This document shows positions 1-9,197 of a DNA stretch of 64,000 nucleotides, one piece after another. The notes under the pieces are model-generated. The model was not told the origin of the DNA and did not search any database. It was given only the letters and a program-made list of their open reading frames with translations. Both the position numbers and the translations under genes were made by a program. Every line of letters starts with the position of its first letter. The first letter of the stretch is position 1. The stretch covers positions 558,001-622,000 of the forward strand of contig CANGYJ010000001.1 in assembly GCA_947458455.1 (NCBI GenBank), written 5' to 3'. The stretch is from Verrucomicrobiaceae bacterium. Its GTDB lineage: Bacteria; Verrucomicrobiota; Verrucomicrobiia; Verrucomicrobiales; Verrucomicrobiaceae.

Positions 1-411
1 AAACGCCGGTGCCGCCGACGCGGGCTGTGTCGTGGCTTCAACAGCCGGAGCCTCACTGGGTGGAGCAGGCAGTGTATCGGAATCGCGGATCTTTTGCAGC
101 GCCAGGCTGCCGACGGAGGGCATGCCTTCCTGGATGTCCGCCGTGAGATAATTCCCCTTCCGCTCCGGCGTGACGACGAGCTTCGATTTCTGCCCGTTCG
201 CATCGAGGCCGATCAAAACCGTGCCCGCATCCAGCGTGGGCCGGGCGTCGCAATTGATGAGTACATAGCTTTGCTCCGGGTTCACCATCTCGATCACGCC
301 GATGAGCCGCGCCTGACCGGTGCGGTTATCCTTGGGGGGGGGCGTTTTCTTTTTCAGCAGACCACAGCCCGTGAGGGGCAGCAGCAGGCAGAGGAATAAA
401 ATCAATCGCAT
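1..411 (-). CDS. Putative lipoprotein, partial (3' end beyond left edge)
   Basis: The minus-strand frame is open from an ATG at 411 to the window edge (137 codons visible). The N-terminus is a short hydrophobic signal ending in the lipobox LTGC, followed by a Lys/Pro-rich linker, so an outer-membrane or periplasmic lipoprotein is likely. The middle part reads like a small beta-rich domain (VIEMVNPEQSYVLINC, then DAGTVLIGLDANG), after which the chain turns Pro/Ala-rich. No family is recognised. It is divergent from proB, with about 107 bp between the two starts. Confidence 0.7.
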   Translation of the reverse strand, partial: MRLILFLCLLLPLTGCGLLKKKTPPPKDNRTGQARLIGVIEMVNPEQSYVLINCDARPTLDAGTVLIGLDANGQKSKLVVTPERKGNYLTADIQEGMPSVGSLALQKIRDSDTLPAPPSEAPAVEATTQPASAAPAF

Positions 412-518
412 CCGCCGATGGAAGCGCACCCGCCGCTGGATGTCCAGCGTGGCACGCAGTCCCCCATGGTGGAAAAGTGCTTTCGCAATGCCCGGCCTCC
501 GCCATACTCCGCCCCCCC

Positions 519-1304
519 ATGTCCTCCGCAGCCCCTCAGCGCATCGTTTTGAAGTTCGGTTCCGGCATCCTCACCCGCGTGAGCACGCCCGAGCCAGACC
601 CCGTGCAACTGCGCAAGCTCGTCGAAGCCGTCGCCCTGCTCAAACAGGCCGGTCACGCCGTCGTCGTCGTGAGCAGCGGTGCCGTCGCCTCCGGGTTGAA
701 GCCGCTGGAGTTTTCTCAGCGCCCCACCGATGTCACCACGCTCCAGGCACTCGCCGCCGTGGGTCAGACGCACCTCATGCATGCCTACGAGAGCTTGCTC
801 CGCGATCATGGCCTGCATGTGGCGCAGCTTCTGGTCACCCATGAGGACTTTGAAAATGCCGACCGCTCTCCACGGGTGAAGGCCGTGCTCGACAAGCTGC
901 TGGAGTTCCCCCAGGTCGTCCCCGTCATCAATGAAAACGACTCCGTCGCTGTCGAGGAACTCCGCTATGGCGATAACGACAAGCTCTCCTCCCGCGTGGC
1001 GCAGTTCTGGGGAGCCACCACTCTCATGCTCCTCACCAGCGCCCCCGGCCTGCTGCGTGACATGAAAAAGCCCGAGGAAGGTCCCATCCCCGTCGTCACC
1101 AATATCGACGATGTGCTCCACCACGCCGAGCAGGAAAAATCCACGCTCGGCACCGGCGGCATGATTTCCAAGCTCCAAGCCGTGCAGGACGCCGTCAATG
1201 CCGGCATCACCTGCATCATCGCCAGCGGTCGCCACGCCGAGCAGCTCCCCGCCATCATCGCCGGTGGCGGCGTTTGCACCCGCTTTCCCGGCCGGAAACT
1301 CTGA
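519..1304 (+). CDS. proB: Glutamate 5-kinase, short form without PUA domain
   Basis: Phosphorylates L-glutamate to gamma-glutamyl phosphate, the first step of proline synthesis. The 261-residue product is one amino-acid-kinase domain: FGSGIL near the N-terminus, VSSGAVASG, NENDSV, GDNDKLSSRVA and GTGGMISKL, all diagnostic of this family. Common ProB proteins are about 360 residues and carry a C-terminal PUA domain, which is absent here because the chain ends just after the kinase fold. I chose the ATG at 519 because the in-frame ATG at 477 adds residues unlike the family. proA is not adjacent. The stop abuts the stop of the convergent gene at 1305. Confidence 0.9.
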   Translation: MSSAAPQRIVLKFGSGILTRVSTPEPDPVQLRKLVEAVALLKQAGHAVVVVSSGAVASGLKPLEFSQRPTDVTTLQALAAVGQTHLMHAYESLLRDHGLHVAQLLVTHEDFENADRSPRVKAVLDKLLEFPQVVPVINENDSVAVEELRYGDNDKLSSRVAQFWGATTLMLLTSAPGLLRDMKKPEEGPIPVVTNIDDVLHHAEQEKSTLGTGGMISKLQAVQDAVNAGITCIIASGRHAEQLPAIIAGGGVCTRFPGRKL

Positions 1305-1775
1305 TCAAGGCTTTGCCACAGGCGCAGGCGGGATCTCCACCTTCGACGAAGCCGCCGCGTGCATCGTCATGCGGTAGCAGAGGATCTTCTGGCGGGGCGA
1401 GAGAGCGCGGCCATCCAACAGGTGATCGTAAAACGCCAGCAGGTGAGGCAGCGGCTTGTTGTTCACGCCCTTCTTCAGCGCATTCATCACCCGCGAGAGC
1501 TCCTCGTAGCTGAGACCCGTTTCATCTTGGCGGAAGGCCACCAGCTCCTCCGGGGTCAGCACAAAGGGATCCTTCACCGCATTCATCTCACGCACGACTA
1601 GGTTCAGCGTCTCATCCACCTCCTGCACGGGCGGGGTGTAGCCTTTCGGAGCCAGTCGGATGATGGCACCGCGCACATCCACCCGGAGCTGACTCACCAC
1701 CACCTCCGGCAGCTCGGCCAGGGCACAAAAAGGCAGCAGAAAAAGAAACAGACTCGTGAGGGCTGGAAAACGCAT
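1305..1775 (-). CDS. Secreted hypothetical protein
   Basis: A 156-residue protein with a clear Sec signal peptide (hydrophobic core LFLFLLPFCALA, cleavage expected near residue 21). The mature part is mixed alpha/beta with no motif I recognise. It contains a stretch about an open reading LTPEELVAFR and a helical C-terminal half. It converges tail to tail with proB with no spacer. Function unknown; the envelope location is inferred from the signal only. Confidence 0.65.
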   Translation of the reverse strand: MRFPALTSLFLFLLPFCALAELPEVVVSQLRVDVRGAIIRLAPKGYTPPVQEVDETLNLVVREMNAVKDPFVLTPEELVAFRQDETGLSYEELSRVMNALKKGVNNKPLPHLLAFYDHLLDGRALSPRQKILCYRMTMHAAASSKVEIPPAPVAKP

Positions 1776-2076
1776 GGTGACAGATCGTAGCGGCTCACCG
1801 CCGCCTTCTCAAGCCTCCACCTGCGCCAAAATCATCCTCGCCGCTCCGTTTCAGTTCTCAGTTCTCAGTTTCTCCATATTTGAGCATCACGTTTGCACCA
1901 GCGCTCACCGCCTTCTTAATTCGCGCAAACCTACATTTTTGTTGCCGCACTCCAAATCTCTTCCTCCCTCGAAAATCGAAGGCTCATTCATCCTCCATCA
2001 AACAGACGCTCACGGATTTATATCGTCTCTCAAATTTCATGCGTTTGGCCGGTGGCAGTCTCCGCCGAAATGCGGC
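1776..2076. other. Intergenic region with a short heptamer repeat
   Basis: About 300 bp between divergently oriented genes. It holds a short tandem run CAGTTCT, CAGTTCT, CAGTTTCT around 1852-1875 and an AT-richer stretch around 1910-1960, which could carry the divergent promoters. I see no convincing promoter boxes, RNA gene or hairpin. Confidence 0.4.
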
Positions 2077-2640
2077 ATGTTTGCGGCCGTCATGCCTGAA
2101 GAAGACTCTCACGCCCCGCTTTTGAATCCCATCGCCGAGAAGCTCGCTCGCAGCGGTGATCCGGCGCATCATGCGACGGCGAAAATCCTGGCTCGTTACC
2201 TCGATGAGGTGCTGCGCATCCCGGGCACGAACATCCGCTTTGGACTCGATCCGGTGCTGGCGCTGTTTCCCGGCGTAGGGGACCTGCTCGTCTCGGGCGC
2301 GGGCGGTGTGATTCTACTGGAGGCGCTGCGAAGCGGCGTGAGCTTCACGGTGTTTCTGCGCATGGCGGCCAATATGGGGCTGAATTTCCTCCTCGGTCTC
2401 ATCCCCGGCGCGGGTGCCTTCTTCACCGCCTTTTACAAATCGAACTCGCGGAACCTCGCCATCCTCACCACCTGGCAGGCCGGCCATCACGGGCAGGTTA
2501 AGCAAAGCACCCTGCGCTTCTTCCTGGGCCTGCTCATGCTGCTGGCGATGCTTGTGGGCTTCCTGTTCGTCATCTACCTCGTTTACGGTCTGCTTTTCTA
2601 CGCCGCCGTGAAGGCGCTGCTGCCTGCCGGATGGCTGTGA
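2077..2640 (+). CDS. DUF4112-family membrane protein
   Basis: 187 residues from the ATG at 2077; an ATG at 2092 is an equally possible start. The family hallmark is seen near residues 50-75: a helix with YLDEVLRIPGT followed by FGLDPVLALFPGVGDLL. Then come hydrophobic helices with two further IPG-type turns (GLIPGAGAFF) and a long C-terminal transmembrane stretch (LLMLLAMLVGFLFVIYLVYG). DUF4112 proteins are small inner-membrane proteins of unknown function. The gene stands alone, with more than 200 bp on each side. Confidence 0.8.
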   Translation: MFAAVMPEEDSHAPLLNPIAEKLARSGDPAHHATAKILARYLDEVLRIPGTNIRFGLDPVLALFPGVGDLLVSGAGGVILLEALRSGVSFTVFLRMAANMGLNFLLGLIPGAGAFFTAFYKSNSRNLAILTTWQAGHHGQVKQSTLRFFLGLLMLLAMLVGFLFVIYLVYGLLFYAAVKALLPAGWL

Positions 2641-2691
2641 GGTGATGTGGCAGTGAGCGTCAAGGGCTTGGATTGATGATGCAGGAATAAC

Positions 2692-2747
2692 GATTGTTGA
2701 TTTTTGGGGTGTATGACGTCTTGGGCGAAGCCCTCAATTCAACAATC
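2692..2747. repeat. Intergenic inverted repeat with CAACAATC arms
   Basis: GATTGTTGA at 2692-2700 pairs with TCAACAATC at 2739-2747. Between them lies a second small hairpin, GGGCGAAGCCC. A related CAGCAATCAG/CTGATTGCTG inverted repeat lies at 34330-34422. This may be a dispersed intergenic element or a transcript-end hairpin after the DUF4112 gene. Confidence 0.45.
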
Positions 2748-2858
2748 AAAAATCGATGGCTCGACAATCTTCAATCCATCGGCCGGTGAGGATGATCGCA
2801 CGCCGACCCGCTGGTTTACGACGCAAGGTCTCCCCTGCCCCACGCGTTCCCAGCCGTC

Positions 2859-4343
2859 ATGTTTCGTTTTCTCTTCCTCGCGCTGCTCGCTGCCTTCATG
2901 ACCTCCCTGGAGGCCGCTCCGAAGCCCAACGTCATCCTGCTGCTCGCCGATGACCTCGGCCGCCAAGATCTCGGCTGCTATGGCAGCACCTTTTACGAGA
3001 CGCCGAACCTCGACCGTCTCTCGAAAGAAGGCGCTTTGTTCACGAATGGCTATGCCGCCTGTCCCGTCTGCTCGCCCACCCGCGCCGCCTTCCAAACAGG
3101 ACGCTGGCCGCAGCGCACGGGCATCACGGATTACATCGGCTCGCCGTTGAAGCCGGAGCTTTGGAAACGAAACACCCAACTGCTACCTGCGCCATATCAA
3201 GACCGCCTCGCCCACGAGGAAGTATCCCTCGCCGAGATGATGAAGACGGCGGGTTACGCCACCTTCTTCGCTGGGAAGTGGCATCTCGGCATGGAAGGCT
3301 GGTATCCCGAGGACCAAGGCTACGAGATCAACCAAGGCGGCGTCGAAAAAGGCGGTCCCTACGGCCCCGGCAAATACTTCACGCCTTACAACAACCCACG
3401 CCTGCGAGACGGCCCGCCCGGCGAACACCTCGCGGATCGACTCGCGGCCGAGACCTGCCAGTTCATCGAGGCTCACAAGGACAAGCCGTTCTTTGCCTGC
3501 TACGCCTTTTACGATGTCCACACCCCGCTGAACGCGAAGAAGGAACTCGAAGCCAAGTATGAAGCCAAACGGCAAAAACTCGGCCTCACCGCGAAATTTG
3601 GCCGCGAGGAGCCACGCGAGGTGCGCCTCGTGCAGGAACACGTCACCTACGCTGCCATGGTGGAATCGATGGACACTGCGGTGGGCACGATTTTGAGCAA
3701 GCTCGACCAGCTCGGCCTCGCGGAAAACACACTCATCGTCTTCACCTCGGACAACGGCGGCCTCAGCACCAGCGAAGGTTCACCCACCAGCAATCTCCCC
3801 CTTCGCGGTGGCAAAGGCTGGCTCTACGAGGGCGGCATTCGTGAGCCATTGCTCATCCGCTGGCCTGCCGTGCTCAAGGCCGGACGCATCATCGAAACAC
3901 CTGTGTGCAGCATCGACTACTTCGCCACACTCCGCGACTTGTGCGGAGCTCAAGCCAAATCGAAGATCGACGGCACCAGCCTCCGCCCGCTGCTCGAAGA
4001 CAGCGGCGATCTCCCTGAACGTGCCCTCCTGTGGCATTACCCACATTACGGCAATCAAGGCGGCGCTCCCGGAGCCGCCATCCGCCGGGGCGATTGGAAA
4101 CTCATCCACTGGTTCGAAGGAGATCGCCACGAGCTGTACAACCTTCGCGATGATCTCTCGGAGAAAACCAACCTCACCGAGCAAGAACCCGAACGCGTCA
4201 ATGCCATGCTCGCCGAGCTTCACGCTTGGCAAAAAGAGGTGGGTGCCCTCATGCCCACGAAAAACCCGGCTTTCGATCCCTCGAAGCCGGATGGCCGCAG
4301 CGCCGCCTCACCTGCCAAAGGTGGCAAGAAGAAGGCCAAATAA
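2859..4343 (+). CDS. Secreted arylsulfatase-type sulfatase
   Basis: A 494-residue S1-type sulfatase with a Sec signal peptide (residues 1-20). The metal-binding LLADDLG follows at about 28-34, then the formylglycine motif C-S-P-T-R with the modifiable Cys at 71, the downstream GRWPQRTG, the FAGKWHLG block and FTSDNGG. The length fits the family. It hydrolyses sulfate esters, probably on polysaccharides, and needs a formylglycine-generating enzyme. The only FGE-fold protein in the window (47732) lacks the paired catalytic cysteines, so the real activator is probably elsewhere. The C-terminus ends in a Lys-rich tail (GGKKKAK). Substrate unknown. Confidence 0.92.
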   Translation: MFRFLFLALLAAFMTSLEAAPKPNVILLLADDLGRQDLGCYGSTFYETPNLDRLSKEGALFTNGYAACPVCSPTRAAFQTGRWPQRTGITDYIGSPLKPELWKRNTQLLPAPYQDRLAHEEVSLAEMMKTAGYATFFAGKWHLGMEGWYPEDQGYEINQGGVEKGGPYGPGKYFTPYNNPRLRDGPPGEHLADRLAAETCQFIEAHKDKPFFACYAFYDVHTPLNAKKELEAKYEAKRQKLGLTAKFGREEPREVRLVQEHVTYAAMVESMDTAVGTILSKLDQLGLAENTLIVFTSDNGGLSTSEGSPTSNLPLRGGKGWLYEGGIREPLLIRWPAVLKAGRIIETPVCSIDYFATLRDLCGAQAKSKIDGTSLRPLLEDSGDLPERALLWHYPHYGNQGGAPGAAIRRGDWKLIHWFEGDRHELYNLRDDLSEKTNLTEQEPERVNAMLAELHAWQKEVGALMPTKNPAFDPSKPDGRSAASPAKGGKKKAK

Positions 4344-4351
4344 AAACAGGG

Positions 4352-4696
4352 CTACTTCTGCAGCGCCTCGCGCACATTCTTGGCGGCTGCCTCCACCGCT
4401 GCAGCGGCCTGCGAGGCTTTTTCAGCGGCTTTGTCCTTCAGCTCGGCAGCTTTCTTTTCCGCCGCCTCTTTGAGTTCGGCCGCTTTTTTCGCGGCGGCTT
4501 CCTTCGCCGCTTCCACCTCCACCTTCGCGGCATCCATGCCGGACTTCCCCGCTTCTTTCACCGCCTCACCGGCCTTCTTGGCATCCTCAGCGGCTTGTTG
4601 AGTTTCAGGGGATTTTACACAAGCGGCGAGAGCCAGGAAGGAAACGAAGCGGAAGGAGGCGATGCGGAGTTTCCTAGATTGGATAGGTGTGTGCAG
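4352..4696 (-). CDS. Ala/Lys-rich coiled-coil lipoprotein, start codon uncertain
   Basis: The 3' part encodes a heptad-like Ala/Lys/Glu helix (repeated KKAAELK and EAAEKKAAELK). The first canonical start is a GTG at 4561. Upstream in the same frame lies a textbook lipoprotein signal (FVSFLALAAC, then VKSPETQ). No ATG, GTG or TTG precedes it; the only near-start is a CTG at 4696. Either a CTG or other rare start is used, or the start codon has been lost. An Ala/Lys-rich helix could sit against peptidoglycan as in Lpp-like proteins (inference). Confidence 0.5.
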   Translation of the reverse strand: MHTPIQSRKLRIASFRFVSFLALAACVKSPETQQAAEDAKKAGEAVKEAGKSGMDAAKVEVEAAKEAAAKKAAELKEAAEKKAAELKDKAAEKASQAAAAVEAAAKNVREALQK

Positions 4697-4782
4697 CTTT
4701 ATGACAGCCCGGAGGAAAAATGTCTCGCAAAACCCAGCGAAGCACTCGAAACCTCTACGCTCAGATGGCTCAATAGGCCGCC

Positions 4783-4965
4783 ATGAAAGCCCTTTTCCTT
4801 CTTTTCACCGCCACAGCGCTCACGTCCTGCTGGGTCGTCTCACGCCGTCATCCACTCAGCCCTGGCGGCCCTGCCGTTACCCTGATGGAGCGCCATGATC
4901 GCAGCGTCCTCAGCCCGGGTGGCCTTGCGATCACACCGTGTGAGCGTTATCATCGCCTTCATTGA
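4783..4965 (+). CDS. Small putative lipoprotein with internal duplication
   Basis: A 60-residue product. MKALFLLFTATALTSC is a compact signal with lipobox LTSC. The short mature part holds two copies of one unit, LSPGGPAVTLMERHD and LSPGGLAITPCERYH. Its stop overlaps the region just before the methyltransferase gene. No family recognised. The lipobox and duplication support a real gene, but the length leaves doubt. Confidence 0.5.
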   Translation: MKALFLLFTATALTSCWVVSRRHPLSPGGPAVTLMERHDRSVLSPGGLAITPCERYHRLH

Positions 4966-4988
4966 TCCTACCCAAGAATGCCCCACCC

Positions 4989-5684
4989 ATGACCGACGAC
5001 GAAACGCACCTCTTCCGCACTTCCTGGAGCCTCTACGACGCGCTCTCGGAGAAGAACTACATGTACCATCGTGAGATCTACGTCCACATCGCCAGCCTGC
5101 TCCAGCAGCGGCGTGAGAACGGCGGCTATTCCATGATCGATCTCGGTTGTGGCAACACACGCTTCCTCGCCCCCTGCCTCAAAGCGGCTCCACCCGCCCG
5201 CTATGACGGCGTCGATCTCTCCTCCACGGCTCTCGACGAAGCCCGCAGTCATTTGAGCGGCTTGGAGAACATCACGCTCCACTGTCAGGATATGCTCCAC
5301 GCTCTGCATGAGCGTGAAGAAGCCTCCCTCGATACCATTTTCTCCAGCTTTGCCGTGCATCACCTCGGTGTGGCAGAGAAACAGCAGCTCTTTCATGCCT
5401 GCGCCCGTGTGCTCGCTCCCGGAGGCGTCTTCATCCTTGTCGATATTGCCCGCGAGGAAGGGGAGTCACGCCAGCAATACCTCGACACCTACCTTCACAC
5501 CATGCGCAGCCAGTGGACGGCGGTGCGCCCTGAGGACATCGACGCCGCCTGCGCCCACGTGGCCGCTTACGATTTTCCCGAAACCGTGGCCGATCTCCAG
5601 CAGATGGGGACGAATGCTGCGTTTCGAGAATCCACACTCGTGGAGCGCTTTGCCCAGCATCATGTGCTGGTGTTCAGAGGCTGA
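4989..5684 (+). CDS. Class I SAM-dependent methyltransferase
   Basis: 231 residues from the ATG at 4989; an in-frame TTG at 4962 is the alternative and would overlap the upstream stop. Motif I is IDLGCGNTRF near residue 48. An acidic residue follows in YDGVDLSS, and the post-II block FSSFAVHHL and LAPGGVFILVD are typical of the Methyltransf_11/25 fold. The substrate cannot be read from the sequence. It sits closely downstream of the small lipoprotein gene with no other partner. Confidence 0.85.
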   Translation: MTDDETHLFRTSWSLYDALSEKNYMYHREIYVHIASLLQQRRENGGYSMIDLGCGNTRFLAPCLKAAPPARYDGVDLSSTALDEARSHLSGLENITLHCQDMLHALHEREEASLDTIFSSFAVHHLGVAEKQQLFHACARVLAPGGVFILVDIAREEGESRQQYLDTYLHTMRSQWTAVRPEDIDAACAHVAAYDFPETVADLQQMGTNAAFRESTLVERFAQHHVLVFRG

Positions 5685-5783
5685 TCAGAGGCCATAAAAG
5701 AATAAATCAATCGCAAGAATGGCCGCTTGAGTGTCCGCGCCACGCCGTCGTCATCGCGCATGCGTTTTGACGCGCCCATATTC

Positions 5784-6288
5784 ATGAAAAAATCCCTCGT
5801 CGCGCCCCTCCTACTCACCCTCCTGGCCTCAATGGCTTTTGGCGGCACGCTGAAAGTCCCCCGGGACGAACCGCCAACACCGTGACCATCCCAGACAACG
5901 GGGAACCTGAAGCGGATGGTGAAGGCGTCTTGGCTGAATCTCCCAGACAACGTCGCCACCCTTTATCTTGAGGTCGTGACCTCCGAGGATGAACTCAACG
6001 AAGCCATTGATGGCAGCACCGAATGGCTGGCTGAGCATGCAGTGAAGATTGACGAGGCCACCACAGAAAAAAAGATTTCAAGACGGGTGAACGCGAGTGG
6101 AAAGTAATCTCCTGGACCGCCAACCAGAAAGAATGGGGCCCTGCCTCCGTGGGTTTCCTTTTCTCCGAAGCGGGTGACAGCAAGATGCTCACCATCACCT
6201 ACTGGATCTCCAAGAAGGACGGCGAGAAGAGCCTGGAAATGTTGGAAAAGATCTTCAGCCGCGTGAAGACCGTGAAGCAATCCTCCAA
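5784..6288 (+). pseudogene. Frameshifted secreted-protein gene
   Basis: A signal peptide starts at 5784 (MKKSLVAPLLLTLLASMAFG). The coherent protein sequence then jumps frame three times. It moves near 5870 to a frame reading TVTIPDN and EADGEGVLAESP, back near 5946 to DNVATLYLEVVTSEDEL, and again at the A-run near 6065-6073 to DFKTGEREWKVISW and on to FSRVKTV. Joined, the pieces read as one protein of about 165 residues, loosely like PsbP/DcrB-type secreted proteins. No stop fits the last frame before the opposite gene. It is a decayed gene or a set of assembly errors. Confidence 0.6.
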
Positions 6289-6354
6289 TAGCTTTTTTGC
6301 ATTCCTTTCTCCAAGCGGCATCGGTCTCCCGATACCGCTTTTGTTTTGCCTCAT

Positions 6355-7290
6355 TCACCTCGGTGGTGGAGGCGGCGGCCCAAACCCTGGGCCGCCTCGG
6401 CGTCCACGCGCCGGTGGAAGACCAAAGCCGGGCGGCGCCCCCGGTGGGCCAAAACCAAACCCGCCCGGACCTCGCGGAGGGCCACGACGCTCGAAACTGG
6501 CGTCTGGCTTGCCCACAAATTGACGTGGAATGTAGGGGAACTGATCCGTCAGCACATAGTAGTAGGTGCCCTGAGGAAATTCAGGCGTGACGCCCGTGCG
6601 ACCATTGCTCGCATCGAGGTCTCCATGGCCTGCCACCCATTCGTAATCCTGCACAAAGGAGCCATCGTGGTTTCCACCAGGGGCGGCATCTGCAGGACGA
6701 GGACCATTCTTGATCTGGTAGCCAGATTTCATCGTCTTGAGCGGGCTTTGCGCATTCTCAGCCTCCGCATGGGCGAGCGGGCCGTAGATGGGAAAACCAT
6801 CCGCCGCCCAGCCGAGAAGGGTCATGCGCTTATCGCCGTTGCAAAGGCGCTTGAACAGGCCGTCGGGGATACCGTGGTAATGATAGGCACCATTCGGCTG
6901 CACATGGGCATTGTGCTCATCGAGGCCCAGATCGATCGCGCCGCTATGAGGTTCGTATTGCCAGCCGCTGGACGGATCTCCGCGCCACCATTCCGCCGCA
7001 AAGGGATCAAATACCACGCCATTCACCGCCACGCCAAAGGGCTGCATGCGAAAGGGCGTGGGCTTCTCCTGCGGCTTTGGCTTGAGCGGCACGGTGTAGT
7101 GGTAATCCTGCGGGCGGATGCTGTTCGGGTTGTGTGCATTGGGGAAACGGCCAGCCGCATGATCCGGGATGCCATTGGAGCGGATGTGCCGCAGGCCGCC
7201 TTCCTCGGTGATGCGCACCTCGTTTGGTGACGAGGGAGCTTGGCTGAGCGCTGGCAATGCCAGCATGGAGAACAGAAGCGGGAGACGCAT
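6355..7290 (-). CDS. Secreted YHYH-domain protein
   Basis: 311 residues from the ATG at 7290, with a Sec signal. The diagnostic YHYH block (NGAYHYHGIPDGLF) lies mid-protein, flanked by DLGLDEHNAH before and GWAADGFPIYGP after, as in the YHYH family (Pfam PF14240). The C-terminal 60 residues are an extreme Gly/Pro/Arg-rich tail ending in a run of prolines, which looks disordered. Family function is unknown; the envelope or extracellular location follows from the signal. The frameshifted pseudogene ends just beyond its 3' side. Confidence 0.85.
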   Translation of the reverse strand: MRLPLLFSMLALPALSQAPSSPNEVRITEEGGLRHIRSNGIPDHAAGRFPNAHNPNSIRPQDYHYTVPLKPKPQEKPTPFRMQPFGVAVNGVVFDPFAAEWWRGDPSSGWQYEPHSGAIDLGLDEHNAHVQPNGAYHYHGIPDGLFKRLCNGDKRMTLLGWAADGFPIYGPLAHAEAENAQSPLKTMKSGYQIKNGPRPADAAPGGNHDGSFVQDYEWVAGHGDLDASNGRTGVTPEFPQGTYYYVLTDQFPYIPRQFVGKPDASFERRGPPRGPGGFGFGPPGAPPGFGLPPARGRRGGPGFGPPPPPPR

Positions 7291-7331
7291 GGCTTCTCTA
7301 AAACCCAAAGAGGAGCGGATGTTACAGCCTT

Positions 7332-9167
<1,836 letters not shown>

Positions 9168-9197
9168 ACGCGCCGCTGGGGGTTCTCTCCGGAAGAA

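Noticed and set aside
1938-1952. Possible second copy of the 60328 element (TTGCCGCACTCCAAA)
   Set aside because: Only about 10 bases match one arm and no partner arm lies nearby.
5660-5959. Minus-strand frames over the frameshifted gene
   Set aside because: The plus-strand pieces carry a signal peptide and consistent protein sequence; the minus frames do not.
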